Below are positions 1-6,315 of a stretch of 7,990 nucleotides of DNA, piece by piece (position 1 is the stretch's first letter; each line of letters begins with the position of its first letter). Both the position numbers and the translations under genes were made by a program. The notes under the pieces were generated by a model. It was not told the origin of the DNA. It was given only the letters and a program-made list of their open reading frames with translations, and searched no databases. The stretch is from CAYYYJ01 sp964476045 (GTDB taxonomy: Archaea > Aenigmatarchaeota > Aenigmatarchaeia > QMZP01 > JACQNV01). The stretch is taken from the NCBI GenBank assembly GCA_964476045.1, contig CAYYYJ010000035.1:1-7990 (forward strand), in the 5' to 3' direction.

Positions 1-56
1 TGGACAGGCCTCAGGGGCTATACACATCGTTTCCAATTAGCAGCCCCCTACGTTTC

Positions 57-133
57 TTAACAACCTATACCTTTTGTAACTGTTTTCTTTCTGGGTTATA
101 AGGCTCTTTCTTTTCCAAAAGAAAGAGGGTATA
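57..133 (-). other. hairpin insertion in 23S near E. coli 1,775
   Basis: Between CGACTGTTTAACAA and the GGGGGCTGC that resumes normal 23S sequence there are about 80 extra bases. A perfect 11-bp hairpin CUCUUUCUUUU/AAAAGAAAGAG (104-127) sits inside a stem UUAACAAUAUACC/GGUAUA-GG-UUGUUAA. The only bulge is two nt on one side, so a splice motif is unproven; it may be an expansion segment. Confidence 0.5.
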
Positions 134-232
134 TTGTTAAACAGTCGGATCTCTCTTGTAACTGCGACCTACTGGTTGTTGCTTAGCAACAGCAGTAGGC
201 ACCCCTTATACCAAAGGTACAGGGCGAGTTTC

Positions 233-277
233 GACTGGTTCAGATACATTCGTCTATGTAATTTAGGATCTGAAGTC
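233..277 (-). other. 45-nt hairpin insertion in 23S just after CGGCAAAT
   Basis: The element GACU-UCAGAU ... AUCUGA-ACC-AGUC folds on itself and separates CGGCAAAT from the expected CGCCCTGTACC. It has a single 3-nt bulge but no clear canonical BHB. Either an rRNA expansion or a degenerate mini-intron. It begins one nucleotide downstream in rRNA of the A of codon AAA that precedes the endonuclease stop, and overlaps that stop codon. Confidence 0.5.
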
Positions 278-887
278 ATTTGCCGACTGGGATAAAATTA
301 GGAGATAATTCTAAAAATATTCTTTTTTGTTTTTTAATTTTCTCTAGTTTATTTTCTTTAATTAAAGAATTTATACCCTTTGTCATTGTTTGATATTTTA
401 TATTTGTTTTTTCCATCAACTTCTTTAATTCAATTGATTTTTCGTTTGTTCTGCACATATCAATTTCAATTGTTCCTTGAGGAGAAACATAAGCTTCAGC
501 ATCAAAAAACCCTTGGATATATTTACAGATTATCTCAGGAGCCAATTGCCGCATGTTCTTTTCAAACTCCGTTAAAATAGTTTTGAATGCGTTTGAAAAT
601 TCAACACTATCAATTCTGATTTTAACATAATCTGAATGTTTAGAGTTTCTTTTTGGATATTGAAGCGAATCGTTTTGTAGAATTTGTGAAAACTTTTCTG
701 GATTTCCATATACTTCTATTTTGATTTTCTTTGAAGAAAGATCTGATAGAATTTCTACAAGTTTGTTCGCAACATCTGGGGATATGGTATCTATACCTAT
801 TCTTCCATAAGTAAAATATCCATCTCCCCTAAAAAATCCAATCAGATATGCTAAATCTTTTTGATCTAAACTTTCAGGATTTTTCAT
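276..887 (-). CDS. LAGLIDADG homing endonuclease of the 23S ~1,665 intron
   Basis: 203 residues with two motifs: LAYLIGFFRGDGYF (12-25, D22) and CKYIQGFFDAEAYV (121-134, E131, final glycine replaced by alanine). This is a compact single-chain endonuclease expected to recognise the intronless 23S target. The ATG is the end of the conserved leader (GAACCAAACATG) and no Shine-Dalgarno is visible. The stop TGA and the codons GK, plus two bases of the valine codon, fall in 23S exon (UCGGCAAAUGA). On a circularised intron with the proposed ends, the frame would instead stop after one alanine. Apart from its leader and first codons it shows no close similarity to the 16S-intron ORF, and the two proteins differ in length and C-terminal domain. 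Confidence 0.92.
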   Translation of the reverse strand: MKNPESLDQKDLAYLIGFFRGDGYFTYGRIGIDTISPDVANKLVEILSDLSSKKIKIEVYGNPEKFSQILQNDSLQYPKRNSKHSDYVKIRIDSVEFSNAFKTILTEFEKNMRQLAPEIICKYIQGFFDAEAYVSPQGTIEIDMCRTNEKSIELKKLMEKTNIKYQTMTKGINSLIKENKLEKIKKQKRIFLELSPNFIPVGK

Positions 888-999
888 GTTTGGTTCTTTG
901 TGAAGCAGGCTTATCTAACTTTCGAGAGCATCATTCCGGTATTCCGCTATCGAAAGAGAGAATATGCCTGCTGAACGTTTGTAGTCTCCTAATTTTATG
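287..999 (-). other. 23S intron at about E. coli 1,665 (about 713 nt, with endonuclease gene)
   Basis: The intron ends form a perfect 14-bp helix (RNA 998-985 with 305-292). Beyond it are a central GGG/CCC helix and 3-nt bulges AAC (1001-999) and AGU (288-286). Joining GGGAA to TCGGCAAAT recovers the conserved GGGAAxTCGGCAAA segment. The precise 3' cut is uncertain by 1-2 nt. The 5' part of the intron is the 96-nt leader shared with the 16S intron. Confidence 0.87.
881..976 (-). repeat. structured endonuclease leader, copy 1 (23S intron)
   Basis: This 96-nt segment matches 7107-7202 at 94 positions and ends in ATGAAAA, the start of the ORF. Folded as RNA it makes nested helices GUUC/GAAC, GCAGGC/GCCUGC and CUUUCGA/UCGAAAG, with a small CGG-AAUA-CCG hairpin at the tip and an internal loop in between. 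The two differing bases both lie in that internal loop. The identity ends abruptly on both sides. Confidence 0.95.
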
Positions 1000-1321
1000 T
1001 TCCCTAAACTGACTTCTCCCAACACACCTTGGCTTTCTCAGCCTGGGACACCAGTGACGGTTCTTGGTACGGATAAAAGGAATCCTTCCGCGTTCCCTTT
1101 TTACGAATTCCAGGAGTCAATCAAATCCTCTAAGGAGGACCTTCCTAATTTCATCTGCTTCTCCTCATTACGAGACTCCACAGATTTCGTTAGTTTACCA
1201 CACTACCATGGTTGATCTATCCCAAAATGTTAGGAACACGGCTTTGCGTCGCCGCGCGTATCCTTCTAGCACAAGAATATTAACTTGTTTCCCTTTTGGC
1301 AAACTCCAGTTAGGATTTGCC

Positions 1322-2269
1322 TTAGGACCGGCTTCGGCTAGCAATAGAACTATTTACTCTGGCAGTTTTTAATTGATGAGAAAAACCGACGAGATTCATA
1401 AACTTCTTTACATTCTCACCGGTTTTTCCAAATAAAATAACACAAACATACATATTTCTATATTCCCAGTACTCTCTTCTATATTCGATATTTAATTCAG
1501 CTAACAATTCAGAGATCAGGTTTATAGTCTCTTCTCTCCTTTGAGCTATTATAATTATTTTCTTAGCTTTATTGTACCATGCATCTGCATCAAACAAACC
1601 TTGCAAAAATGAACCAGTAAGTTTTCTGTCATGGAGATTGCCCAAAAATTTATTTTCAATAGAATACAGGACATCTCTAATAACCCTCGCATTAACCCTT
1701 AGTGTAAATAATTCTTTTTGAGTTAAAGCGTTTTCAGGAAGTTTTCTTAAGTTTATCTGGTTATCAGAAATTTTTAGCTTCCCTGTTAGCTGTTTTACCA
1801 AATCGCGGGAGACATCGTTCTTATATCTAATTTCAAGCCTGAAAAGCTGTTCTGGAACATTCAATTTTCTTAGTCCATGAAGAGCTTTCTCGATAAGCTC
1901 AATCTGATTGTTGCATATACCATAATTTTTTGGTGTCTCTGAGTTCTCTGTATGATGAAAACCCATAAGCCAGGCTATATCATTATCTACTTCTATCTTA
2001 TCCGGAAGACATATGTTATGTTGCGATGCTCCCAGACCAATGCTCTCAATTTCTTCTTGCCAATTTACTCCACATTTCTCTTTTAACAAATTTAGTTGGT
2101 AAATTGTAAGCCTGCTTTTCAATCTTTTGTATCGGTATATCTGCTGTTTAGTTGCTTTCAGAACAGACATCAACTCTTGGCTATCTCCTGACAGTAAAGC
2201 CAAAACTTTACCCTGTTTTAATCTAATCCTACAATCTGGGTGTAATAACCTCCACGTTTCTAGTATCAT
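1322..2269 (-). CDS. LAGLIDADG-family protein of the 23S ~1,400 intron, degenerate first motif
   Basis: 315 residues. An N-terminal ~95-residue extension contains a possible helix-turn-helix (around 38-65, VLKATKQQIYRYKRLKSRL). Motif 1 is degenerate: IAWLMGFHHTENS (98-110), with E108 where an aspartate is usual and N109 in place of glycine. Motif 2 is SFLQGLFDADAWY (220-232, D229), with the final glycine replaced by alanine. Motif spacing of about 120 residues fits a two-domain protein. The final residues RS, part of the preceding serine codon and the stop TAA lie in 23S exon. A TTTATAAA sequence about 25 nt upstream of the ATG could be an archaeal TATA box for a leaderless transcript. Weakened active-site residues suggest reduced cleavage or a maturase-like role; this is inference. 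Confidence 0.87.
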   Translation of the reverse strand: MILETWRLLHPDCRIRLKQGKVLALLSGDSQELMSVLKATKQQIYRYKRLKSRLTIYQLNLLKEKCGVNWQEEIESIGLGASQHNICLPDKIEVDNDIAWLMGFHHTENSETPKNYGICNNQIELIEKALHGLRKLNVPEQLFRLEIRYKNDVSRDLVKQLTGKLKISDNQINLRKLPENALTQKELFTLRVNARVIRDVLYSIENKFLGNLHDRKLTGSFLQGLFDADAWYNKAKKIIIIAQRREETINLISELLAELNIEYRREYWEYRNMYVCVILFGKTGENVKKFMNLVGFSHQLKTARVNSSIASRSRS

Positions 2270-2313
2270 TAGTTATATATTATGCTACCAGATTTATAAA
2301 GCTCTAGTGCTAT
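1333..2313 (-). other. 23S intron just before CCGGTCCTAAGG (about E. coli 1,400-1,430; about 981 nt)
   Basis: The ends pair as inner helices UCUGGUAG/CUGCCAGA and UAGAGCU/AGUUCUA, then UAGC/GCUA, then a central helix GGU/GCC with 5' bulge UAA (2315-2313) and 3' bulge GAA (1335-1333). Joining GAGGGTTA to GCCGGTCCTAAGG restores the conserved archaeal GAGGGUUAGUCGGUCCUAAGG exactly in length. The 3' boundary may be off by one. Confidence 0.85.
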
Positions 2314-2601
2314 TAACCCTCAGTTAACGAATCAACAGTCAGAAGTTAATTTGCAAATCAACTTCAACCTTTATTGCTGAGGAACCCTAGCCCCTTAGGT
2401 GGCTTGTATATCTCAACAAGCTTCGTTGCTACTATCGGCAAGATTCTTATTTCTGCAAGGTCCACACAGCCTCATGGCCATGCTTCTGCCCTTACAGAAC
2501 ACCTCTCTACACTCCCTTTCGGGATCCAAGGTCTCGGTGACCTGTTTAGTCCCGTCCATTTTCAGTGCCTCTAACCTTGACGGGTCCGCTATTACGCGTT
2601 G

Positions 2602-2633
<32 letters not shown>

Positions 2634-3005
2634 CCGCTGTCTGAGGTTAAAGACTCCTTTTATCACTTAACAGATCTTAGGGACCTTAACCTTGGTCTAG
2701 GTTGTCTCCTTTTCGAACTACGAGCTTACCCCGTGTCCGGACTCCCGTCTTCTACGATGTTATAGGATTCAGAGTTTGACAGGAAAACTGGACCTTTCGG
2801 TCCTTGATTCCCCAATCAGTAACTTTACCCCTATAACTATCTCGAACGAGGCTGAGCTTTGGCTCATTTCCCGAACCCTTTCTACATTTTAACTTACGTT
2901 AACGCTTTTTGCAACAGCAAAAAGGGTTATTCGAGAGGAACCAGCTATCGCTAAACTCGATAGGCTTTTCACCCCTAGCCCCAAGTCAACCCAGTGATTT
3001 GTTCT

Positions 3006-3068
3006 CAGCGTGATTTCACCAATTGAAATTCAAACCTTCTTTTGAAAAAGAAGGGCTGAATTGAATCT
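3006..3068 (-). other. 63-nt candidate mini-intron in 23S near E. coli 785
   Basis: An AT-rich hairpin (CCUUCUUUU/AAAAGAAGG, extended by AUUCAA/UUUGAAU) splits a short stem-loop. A BHB-like form has central UGU/ACG, 5' bulge UGA (3070-3068) and a 3' bulge near 3007-3005. Removal leaves CCTTGTTG joined to AGAACAAATC, the same length as E. coli CUAAUGUUGAAAAAUUAG. Pairing is weak, so a retained expansion segment is the alternative. Confidence 0.45.
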
Positions 3069-3369
3069 CAACAAGGGGTCGGACCTCCACCCCGCTTTCG
3101 CGGGACTTCATCCTGCTTAGGGCTAGATCGTCTAGCTTCGGGTCTTATCCTTGTGACTTGGGCACTTTCATACCCACCTGCCTTGCAAGCTGCGCAGGTT
3201 TCGCTTTCGCTACGGCTCCTTGAATTAGCCTTGCCACAAAAATAAACTCCTTGCCACGTGCGTCAAAACGGACGATATAATCCACACCTCTTCCCTCCTT
3301 GCGTTTGGGAGAGTGAGTAAGATCATACCAACTTATAACTGTATGGTTTCAAGCTCTTTTCGTCTCCTT

Positions 3370-4383
3370 TTACGGATACTTTTCAGCTTTGCGGGTGTAT
3401 TGCAGAATCAAATTATCGAACTTTTCCTTTTTTTGGCCTCTAAATAATCCTAATGAATGTAATTTTTTAGTTTCTGGGTAAGAAGTTGTCAGGATTTTAT
3501 TTTTGTATATGTGAAAGTTTACATTGTATTTCTGAAAAACGTCTTTTACATCCTCTAACAATTGCCTGCTATTTGAACCAAATCCAGACTGGATTATATT
3601 GCCTGATAGCGTCGAATGCCCATCGAAGTTTATGACTTCTTTTGAGAATTCGAGTTGCAATATTTGTAAAGTCTGTTTATCTGCGTTTCCAAAAACCCTT
3701 TTATCATTTGTTTTAAAGATCTCAGGCATTTTTACAATATCACATTTAGGCCCTATAGGGAAATCAAATATCCTTGTTAAGTATCTAGATATGATCTGTT
3801 TATTGGTCCAAGTATAAGACATCTTCCCCTTTTGCATTAAAATCGGCTTAAACCCAAAACAGGTCTCTATCCAATTTCTGGCTTCCAAGACATTCTCTTT
3901 TTCCTGGTCGCCCAAATCCCATCTCGCTGATAAGGGCCCTTTGTTTTTTGCCCCGTTTAAACACCCGTCTGCAGCATGGGCTCCACAAAGTTTAGCAAGC
4001 TCTGGTATTAGAAATTTTTGAGCCCTTAGTTTTTCACTCACCCTTCCGCATTGAAGATAACTTATTGAATTAACGATCTCTTTGTGTTTATCAGTATACT
4101 GAAGGCCATTCAAGACGAGTAGTTTCTTCAACACCCATAAAGGTATCGGATGCCCATCGTTGTAGTTTTGGTTAAATCCTCTCCAATTTTGGATTGATGC
4201 GGGATTTACTTCAAGAATTTCGTTTGCAAGAACTCTATAACTTATTTTATTCCTCTTTGTGTAATCCTCGCAAAGCTCATTAAAAATCTCATTTAACAAA
4301 TGCCCGCCAACACCTCTCACAGACGATTTTTCAGTATCTTCTGGATGATGTAGTTCTAATAGATCTATTAGAGGCCAATCCAT
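3370..4383 (-). CDS. LAGLIDADG-like homing endonuclease of the 23S ~470 intron, degenerate second motif
   Basis: 337 residues. The N-terminal ~125 residues include a helix-turn-helix-like stretch (YRVLANEILEVNPASIQNWR, 49-68). Motif 1 is LAKLCGAHAADGCL (129-142, acidic D139). The expected second motif appears as FSKEVINFDGH (246-256, D254) and lacks the usual glycine in the helix, so the second half-domain is divergent. The last codons (AEKYP plus stop) and part of the preceding lysine codon lie in 23S exon. The ATG sits at the foot of an 8-bp hairpin, and a TATA-like TATTTATA lies about 35 nt upstream, which would suit an internal promoter and a nearly leaderless message. It could be an active endonuclease, or a protein retained for RNA binding or splicing. 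Family membership is likely, activity unsure. Confidence 0.85.
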   Translation of the reverse strand: MDWPLIDLLELHHPEDTEKSSVRGVGGHLLNEIFNELCEDYTKRNKISYRVLANEILEVNPASIQNWRGFNQNYNDGHPIPLWVLKKLLVLNGLQYTDKHKEIVNSISYLQCGRVSEKLRAQKFLIPELAKLCGAHAADGCLNGAKNKGPLSARWDLGDQEKENVLEARNWIETCFGFKPILMQKGKMSYTWTNKQIISRYLTRIFDFPIGPKCDIVKMPEIFKTNDKRVFGNADKQTLQILQLEFSKEVINFDGHSTLSGNIIQSGFGSNSRQLLEDVKDVFQKYNVNFHIYKNKILTTSYPETKKLHSLGLFRGQKKEKFDNLILQYTRKAEKYP

Positions 4384-4443
4384 ACTAGTGCACTATTCTA
4401 TTTTATGCGGTACTAGTATAAATACCTGACTCTGCAATACACA
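3389..4443 (-). other. 23S intron at about E. coli 470 (about 1,055 nt, with endonuclease gene)
   Basis: The termini pair through a perfect 12-bp inverted repeat (GTGTATTGCAGA, RNA 4442-4431, with 3406-3395). Outside this lies a central helix CGG/CCG, a 5' bulge AAU (4445-4443) and a 3' bulge around 3391-3388. Joining GACGGAA to AGCTGAAAAG restores the conserved GAGGGAAAGGUGAAAAG region at E. coli about 465-480 with exactly matching length. The exact 3' nucleotide is uncertain by 1-2. Confidence 0.85.
4382..4419 (-). promoter_or_regulatory. hairpin over the start codon of the 23S ~470 intron ORF
   Basis: The 8-mer ATACTAGT (RNA 4419-4412) is complementary to ACTAGTAT (RNA 4389-4382), leaving a 22-nt loop. 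The downstream arm includes the A and T of the ATG at 4383, so the folded RNA would hide the start codon. A regulatory role is inferred. Confidence 0.4.
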
Positions 4444-4670
4444 TTCCGTCGCCGTACTAATGCGCTATCGGACTCAAATTATATTTAGAATTAGGGGTTA
4501 CTGGCCCCCACGTTTTCGCTGGATATCCGACCAGCAATACTCTGGATACTTGGTATCATCCTTCTAACCTTCTCTTACCGGGCTATCACCGTCTCTGGCG
4601 CCGCTTTCCAGCAAACTTCAGATCGGTTAGTTAGGCAGAACCCAAGTCCAAACCCCACATCTCCATATGG

Positions 4671-5345
4671 TTACCCATACGGATTCGGTTTGTTCTGTTC
4701 CCTTTTCGATCGCCTTTTAGCTATTAGAGTAACGGCCTCATTCAGTCGAGAAGCTTTATCTGGATGTTTAAATCCTATAAGATTTTTGAAAACTAAAATA
4801 GAATCACTTCGAATATGAATCTCAAATCTATTCTTTTCTGGATATAAAAAAACTCTGTGTTGAAGGTTAATATCTGAAAACAATTTTGATATATCGGATA
4901 CTAATATCTGGCTACTCACTTTAAACTCTATTAAAGGGTATGTGTATATTTTTCCAGCTTTTTTATCTTTTCTAAAAACTACACTACCCTCGCCATCAAA
5001 CAGACCTCTGACCAAATCTATTTTATAGTTCAGATCGTCGATTACGGGAAAGCATGCATTTTTTGTTTTGTCTCCACAAGGTATTAGTTTTGAAATCTTT
5101 TCCCAGACTGCTTTTTTATAAGTACTTACATAAAAACAGTTTGCTTTTGGATGTTTTCTCACAAACGGTTTTATTTCAAACTCGTTTTCAACCATCTGAG
5201 CAATCTGTCTAGCATAAGTTTCTGAGCTGTCTGCCATAAAATCTGTTTGATATCTGTATGAATTAGGACCTCTCTTGTCGGCGTAACGATAAACACCACC
5301 GTCTGCTAACATCAGCCCTACCAGATAAGCTTCTCCTGACTTCAT
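4671..5345 (-). CDS. LAGLIDADG homing endonuclease of the 23S ~245 intron, C-terminus encoded in rRNA exon
   Basis: A 224-residue, two-motif LAGLIDADG protein. Motif 1 is AYLVGLMLADGGVY (residues 6-19, catalytic D15) and motif 2 is DLVRGLFDGEGSV (110-122, catalytic E119). This is the single-chain form, which folds as a pseudo-dimer with one acidic residue per half-site and cuts the intronless target to drive intron homing. Both motifs look intact, so activity is plausible. The ATG lies about 28 nt inside the intron. The last 14 codons (211-224, RRSKREQNKPNPYG) and the stop lie in the 23S exon, in conserved GGCGATCGAAAAGGGAACAG-type rRNA sequence. Read on the circularised intron, the frame would instead end after ILA. 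No Shine-Dalgarno is obvious; translation may be from leaderless or precursor RNA. Family assignment is firm; the target site is inferred. Confidence 0.93.
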   Translation of the reverse strand: MKSGEAYLVGLMLADGGVYRYADKRGPNSYRYQTDFMADSSETYARQIAQMVENEFEIKPFVRKHPKANCFYVSTYKKAVWEKISKLIPCGDKTKNACFPVIDDLNYKIDLVRGLFDGEGSVVFRKDKKAGKIYTYPLIEFKVSSQILVSDISKLFSDINLQHRVFLYPEKNRFEIHIRSDSILVFKNLIGFKHPDKASRLNEAVTLIAKRRSKREQNKPNPYG

Positions 5346-5373
5346 GATATATTGTTGGCTGTTACGCTAATAT
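4716..5373 (-). other. 23S intron at about E. coli 245 (658 nt, with endonuclease gene)
   Basis: The ends form a canonical BHB: central helix UAGU/GCUA (4 bp), bulge AAA on each strand, and inner helix UAUUAG/CUAAUA continuing after one mismatch into GUAAC/GUUAC. Cutting each bulge after its second base joins AGTAA to AGGCGATCG. The product AGTAAAGGCGATCG has the same length as E. coli AGTAGCGGCGAGCG, around positions 241-254. The intron is nearly all ORF, with only about 28 nt before the start codon. A site in domain I is away from the domain IV-V sites I recall for archaeal 23S introns. Confidence 0.88.
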
Positions 5374-5598
5374 TTACTAAGGGAATCGCTGTTGCTTTCT
5401 TTTCCTGCGGGTACTAAGATGTTTCAATTCCCCGCGTCTCCTCTTACAGATTGCTCTGCAAGTAACTTAATGGGAGGTCCCATTCGGAAATCCTAGGTTC
5501 AATGGTTGCGTGCCACTACCCTAGGCTTTTGGCAGCTTGCCGCCTCCTTCGTCGGTATTTGAGCCAAGCTATCCACCACACAGCGTAGCATCCTGTGT

Positions 5599-5981
5599 CT
5601 TTTGTCAGGAATCTAACTCACCTATGATTTCATATAAAGAGCATCATTTGGTGTTCACGAATTCATCACGAGTTTGGCTCGCTAATTCAATTGACCTACA
5701 TTCACACACTCTTCTCAATTCAACCCTCCAAAAAAATGGAGAGCATCATTTTGTACACCAAAGAAAGGGTGGAAATAGACCTTCTATCTGATTGAACAAA
5801 GATCTATTTCGTCCCTCTTAAATTGATGATCGTGATGAAGGAATACTAAAACAGAATCAGCTACTAAAGACATAGATACCTACTCGTCTCTTGCTGCTAA
5901 CTACACTTGTCACTAATGTAGCTGACTCTGACAGCTTCCAATGAATAACTAAGATATGAAATCTTAGTCAGTTAAATACTA
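5599..5981 (-). other. tRNA-Ala to 23S transcribed spacer with hairpins and a repeated 12-mer
   Basis: About 380 nt without a gene. It contains an 8-bp hairpin after the tRNA (5948-5955 with 5961-5968), an 8-bp inverted repeat GAAATAGA/TCTATTTC (5772-5779 with 5803-5810), a short hairpin around a T-run (5727-5742), and two direct copies of AAATGATGCTCT on the minus strand (5751-5740 and 5649-5638). Next to these copies lie complementary 8-mers TTTGGTGT (RNA 5762-5755) and ACACCAAA (RNA 5654-5647) that could close a stem over about 100 nt. It presumably holds the 5' half of the 23S processing stem, but the 3' half is outside the window, so this cannot be confirmed. Confidence 0.6.
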
Positions 5982-6017
5982 TGGACCCGACGGGACTCGA
6001 ACCCGTAGCCTCCTGCT

Positions 6018-6153
6018 ATTCTGTTTCTAAGCCGTGGAAGGCGTAAAAATTTCTGAACCGAAGCGAACTTCAGCTGGAAACCGATCTTCAGATCGGTTTC
6101 GACCCTTTACGCCTCCTTTTTGGCTTAAGCCTTTTTCTTGAAAAAAGGCTTAC
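6018..6153 (-). other. 136-nt structured intron in tRNA-Ala
   Basis: A textbook BHB can be drawn: outer helix CCUGC/GCAGG (the anticodon stem), a 4-bp central helix UUUG/CAGA, a 5' bulge CAG cut after CA, and a 3' bulge AUA cut after AU. This gives intron 6153-6018 after tRNA position 37. Inside are a local hairpin (AAGCCUUUUU with AAAAAGGCUU), a long-range stem GGCGUAAA/UUUACGCC, and within that two hairpins, one being the 33-nt module shared with the ORF-less 16S intron. At 136 nt with a three-way-junction-like domain, it is long for an archaeal tRNA intron. Confidence 0.93.
6069..6101 (-). repeat. 33-nt hairpin module, copy in the tRNA-Ala intron
   Basis: The stem GAAACCGAUC/GAUCGGUUUC is followed by CCAGCUGAA, as in the 16S intron copy at 7414-7446. 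The base pairing is kept although the stem sequence differs. Confidence 0.85.
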
Positions 6154-6190
6154 TGCAAAGCAGGCGATCTACCAGTTGATCTACAGGCCC

Positions 6191-6264
6191 TGTATCTCTC
6201 AATTATTGTTCAGAGATATATAAAAGAACCTGTAAATCGTTTTGTGATTCATTGAAATATATAT
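6191..6264 (-). other. 16S to tRNA-Ala spacer, AT-rich
   Basis: A 74-nt AT-rich transcribed spacer. A 7-bp inverted repeat (TATCTCT at 6193-6199 with AGAGATA at 6212-6218) forms a hairpin ending 2 nt before the tRNA 5' end and may help present the processing site. No gene is seen. The other half of the 16S processing stem would lie upstream of 16S, outside the window. Confidence 0.6.
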
Positions 6265-6265
6265 A

Positions 6266-6271
6266 AGGAGG
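6266..6271 (-). other. anti-Shine-Dalgarno CCUCCU at the 16S 3' end
   Basis: The minus-strand sequence GGATCACCTCCTTATA places the conserved CCUCCU six bases before the start of the AT-rich spacer. This marks the mature 16S 3' end. None of the five endonuclease ORFs has an obvious matching Shine-Dalgarno just upstream of its ATG. Confidence 0.9.
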
Positions 6272-6315
6272 TGATCCAGCCCCACGTTCCCGTAGGGCTA
6301 CCTTTTCGTCAAACA

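Larger units (their letters stand above)
5982..6190 (-). tRNA. tRNA-Ala (anticodon UGC), intron-containing
   Basis: The 5' exon (6190-6154) starts GGGCCTG and carries a D-arm and the anticodon stem CCTGC followed by TTTGCA, giving anticodon UGC. The 3' exon (6017-5982) holds the stem GCAGG, variable AGGCT, T-arm ACGGG-TTCGAGT-CCCGT, acceptor CGGGTCC and discriminator A. The acceptor stem has the G3-U70 pair, the alanine identity element. No CCA is encoded. The intron follows position 37. A tRNA-Ala between 16S and 23S is the usual archaeal arrangement, and the tRNA would be released from the polycistronic precursor by end processing and splicing. Confidence 0.97.

Noticed and set aside
885..976. 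Hammerhead, twister or lariat-capping ribozyme in the shared leader
   Set aside because: Some fragments (UGAUG, CGAAA) look suggestive but the conserved cores of these ribozymes are not present in the right order.
997..1372. Plus-strand reading frames over 23S sequence
   Set aside because: They run antisense to conserved rRNA and encode nothing recognisable; open frames are expected there by chance.
5638..5750. Box C/D guide RNA in the spacer, from UGAUG motifs
   Set aside because: C-like boxes are present but properly placed D and D' (CUGA) boxes and a terminal stem are not convincing.
5537..5791. Plus-strand reading frame over the 23S 5' end and spacer
   Set aside because: It overlaps the conserved 23S 5' end antisense and has no domain or start signal.
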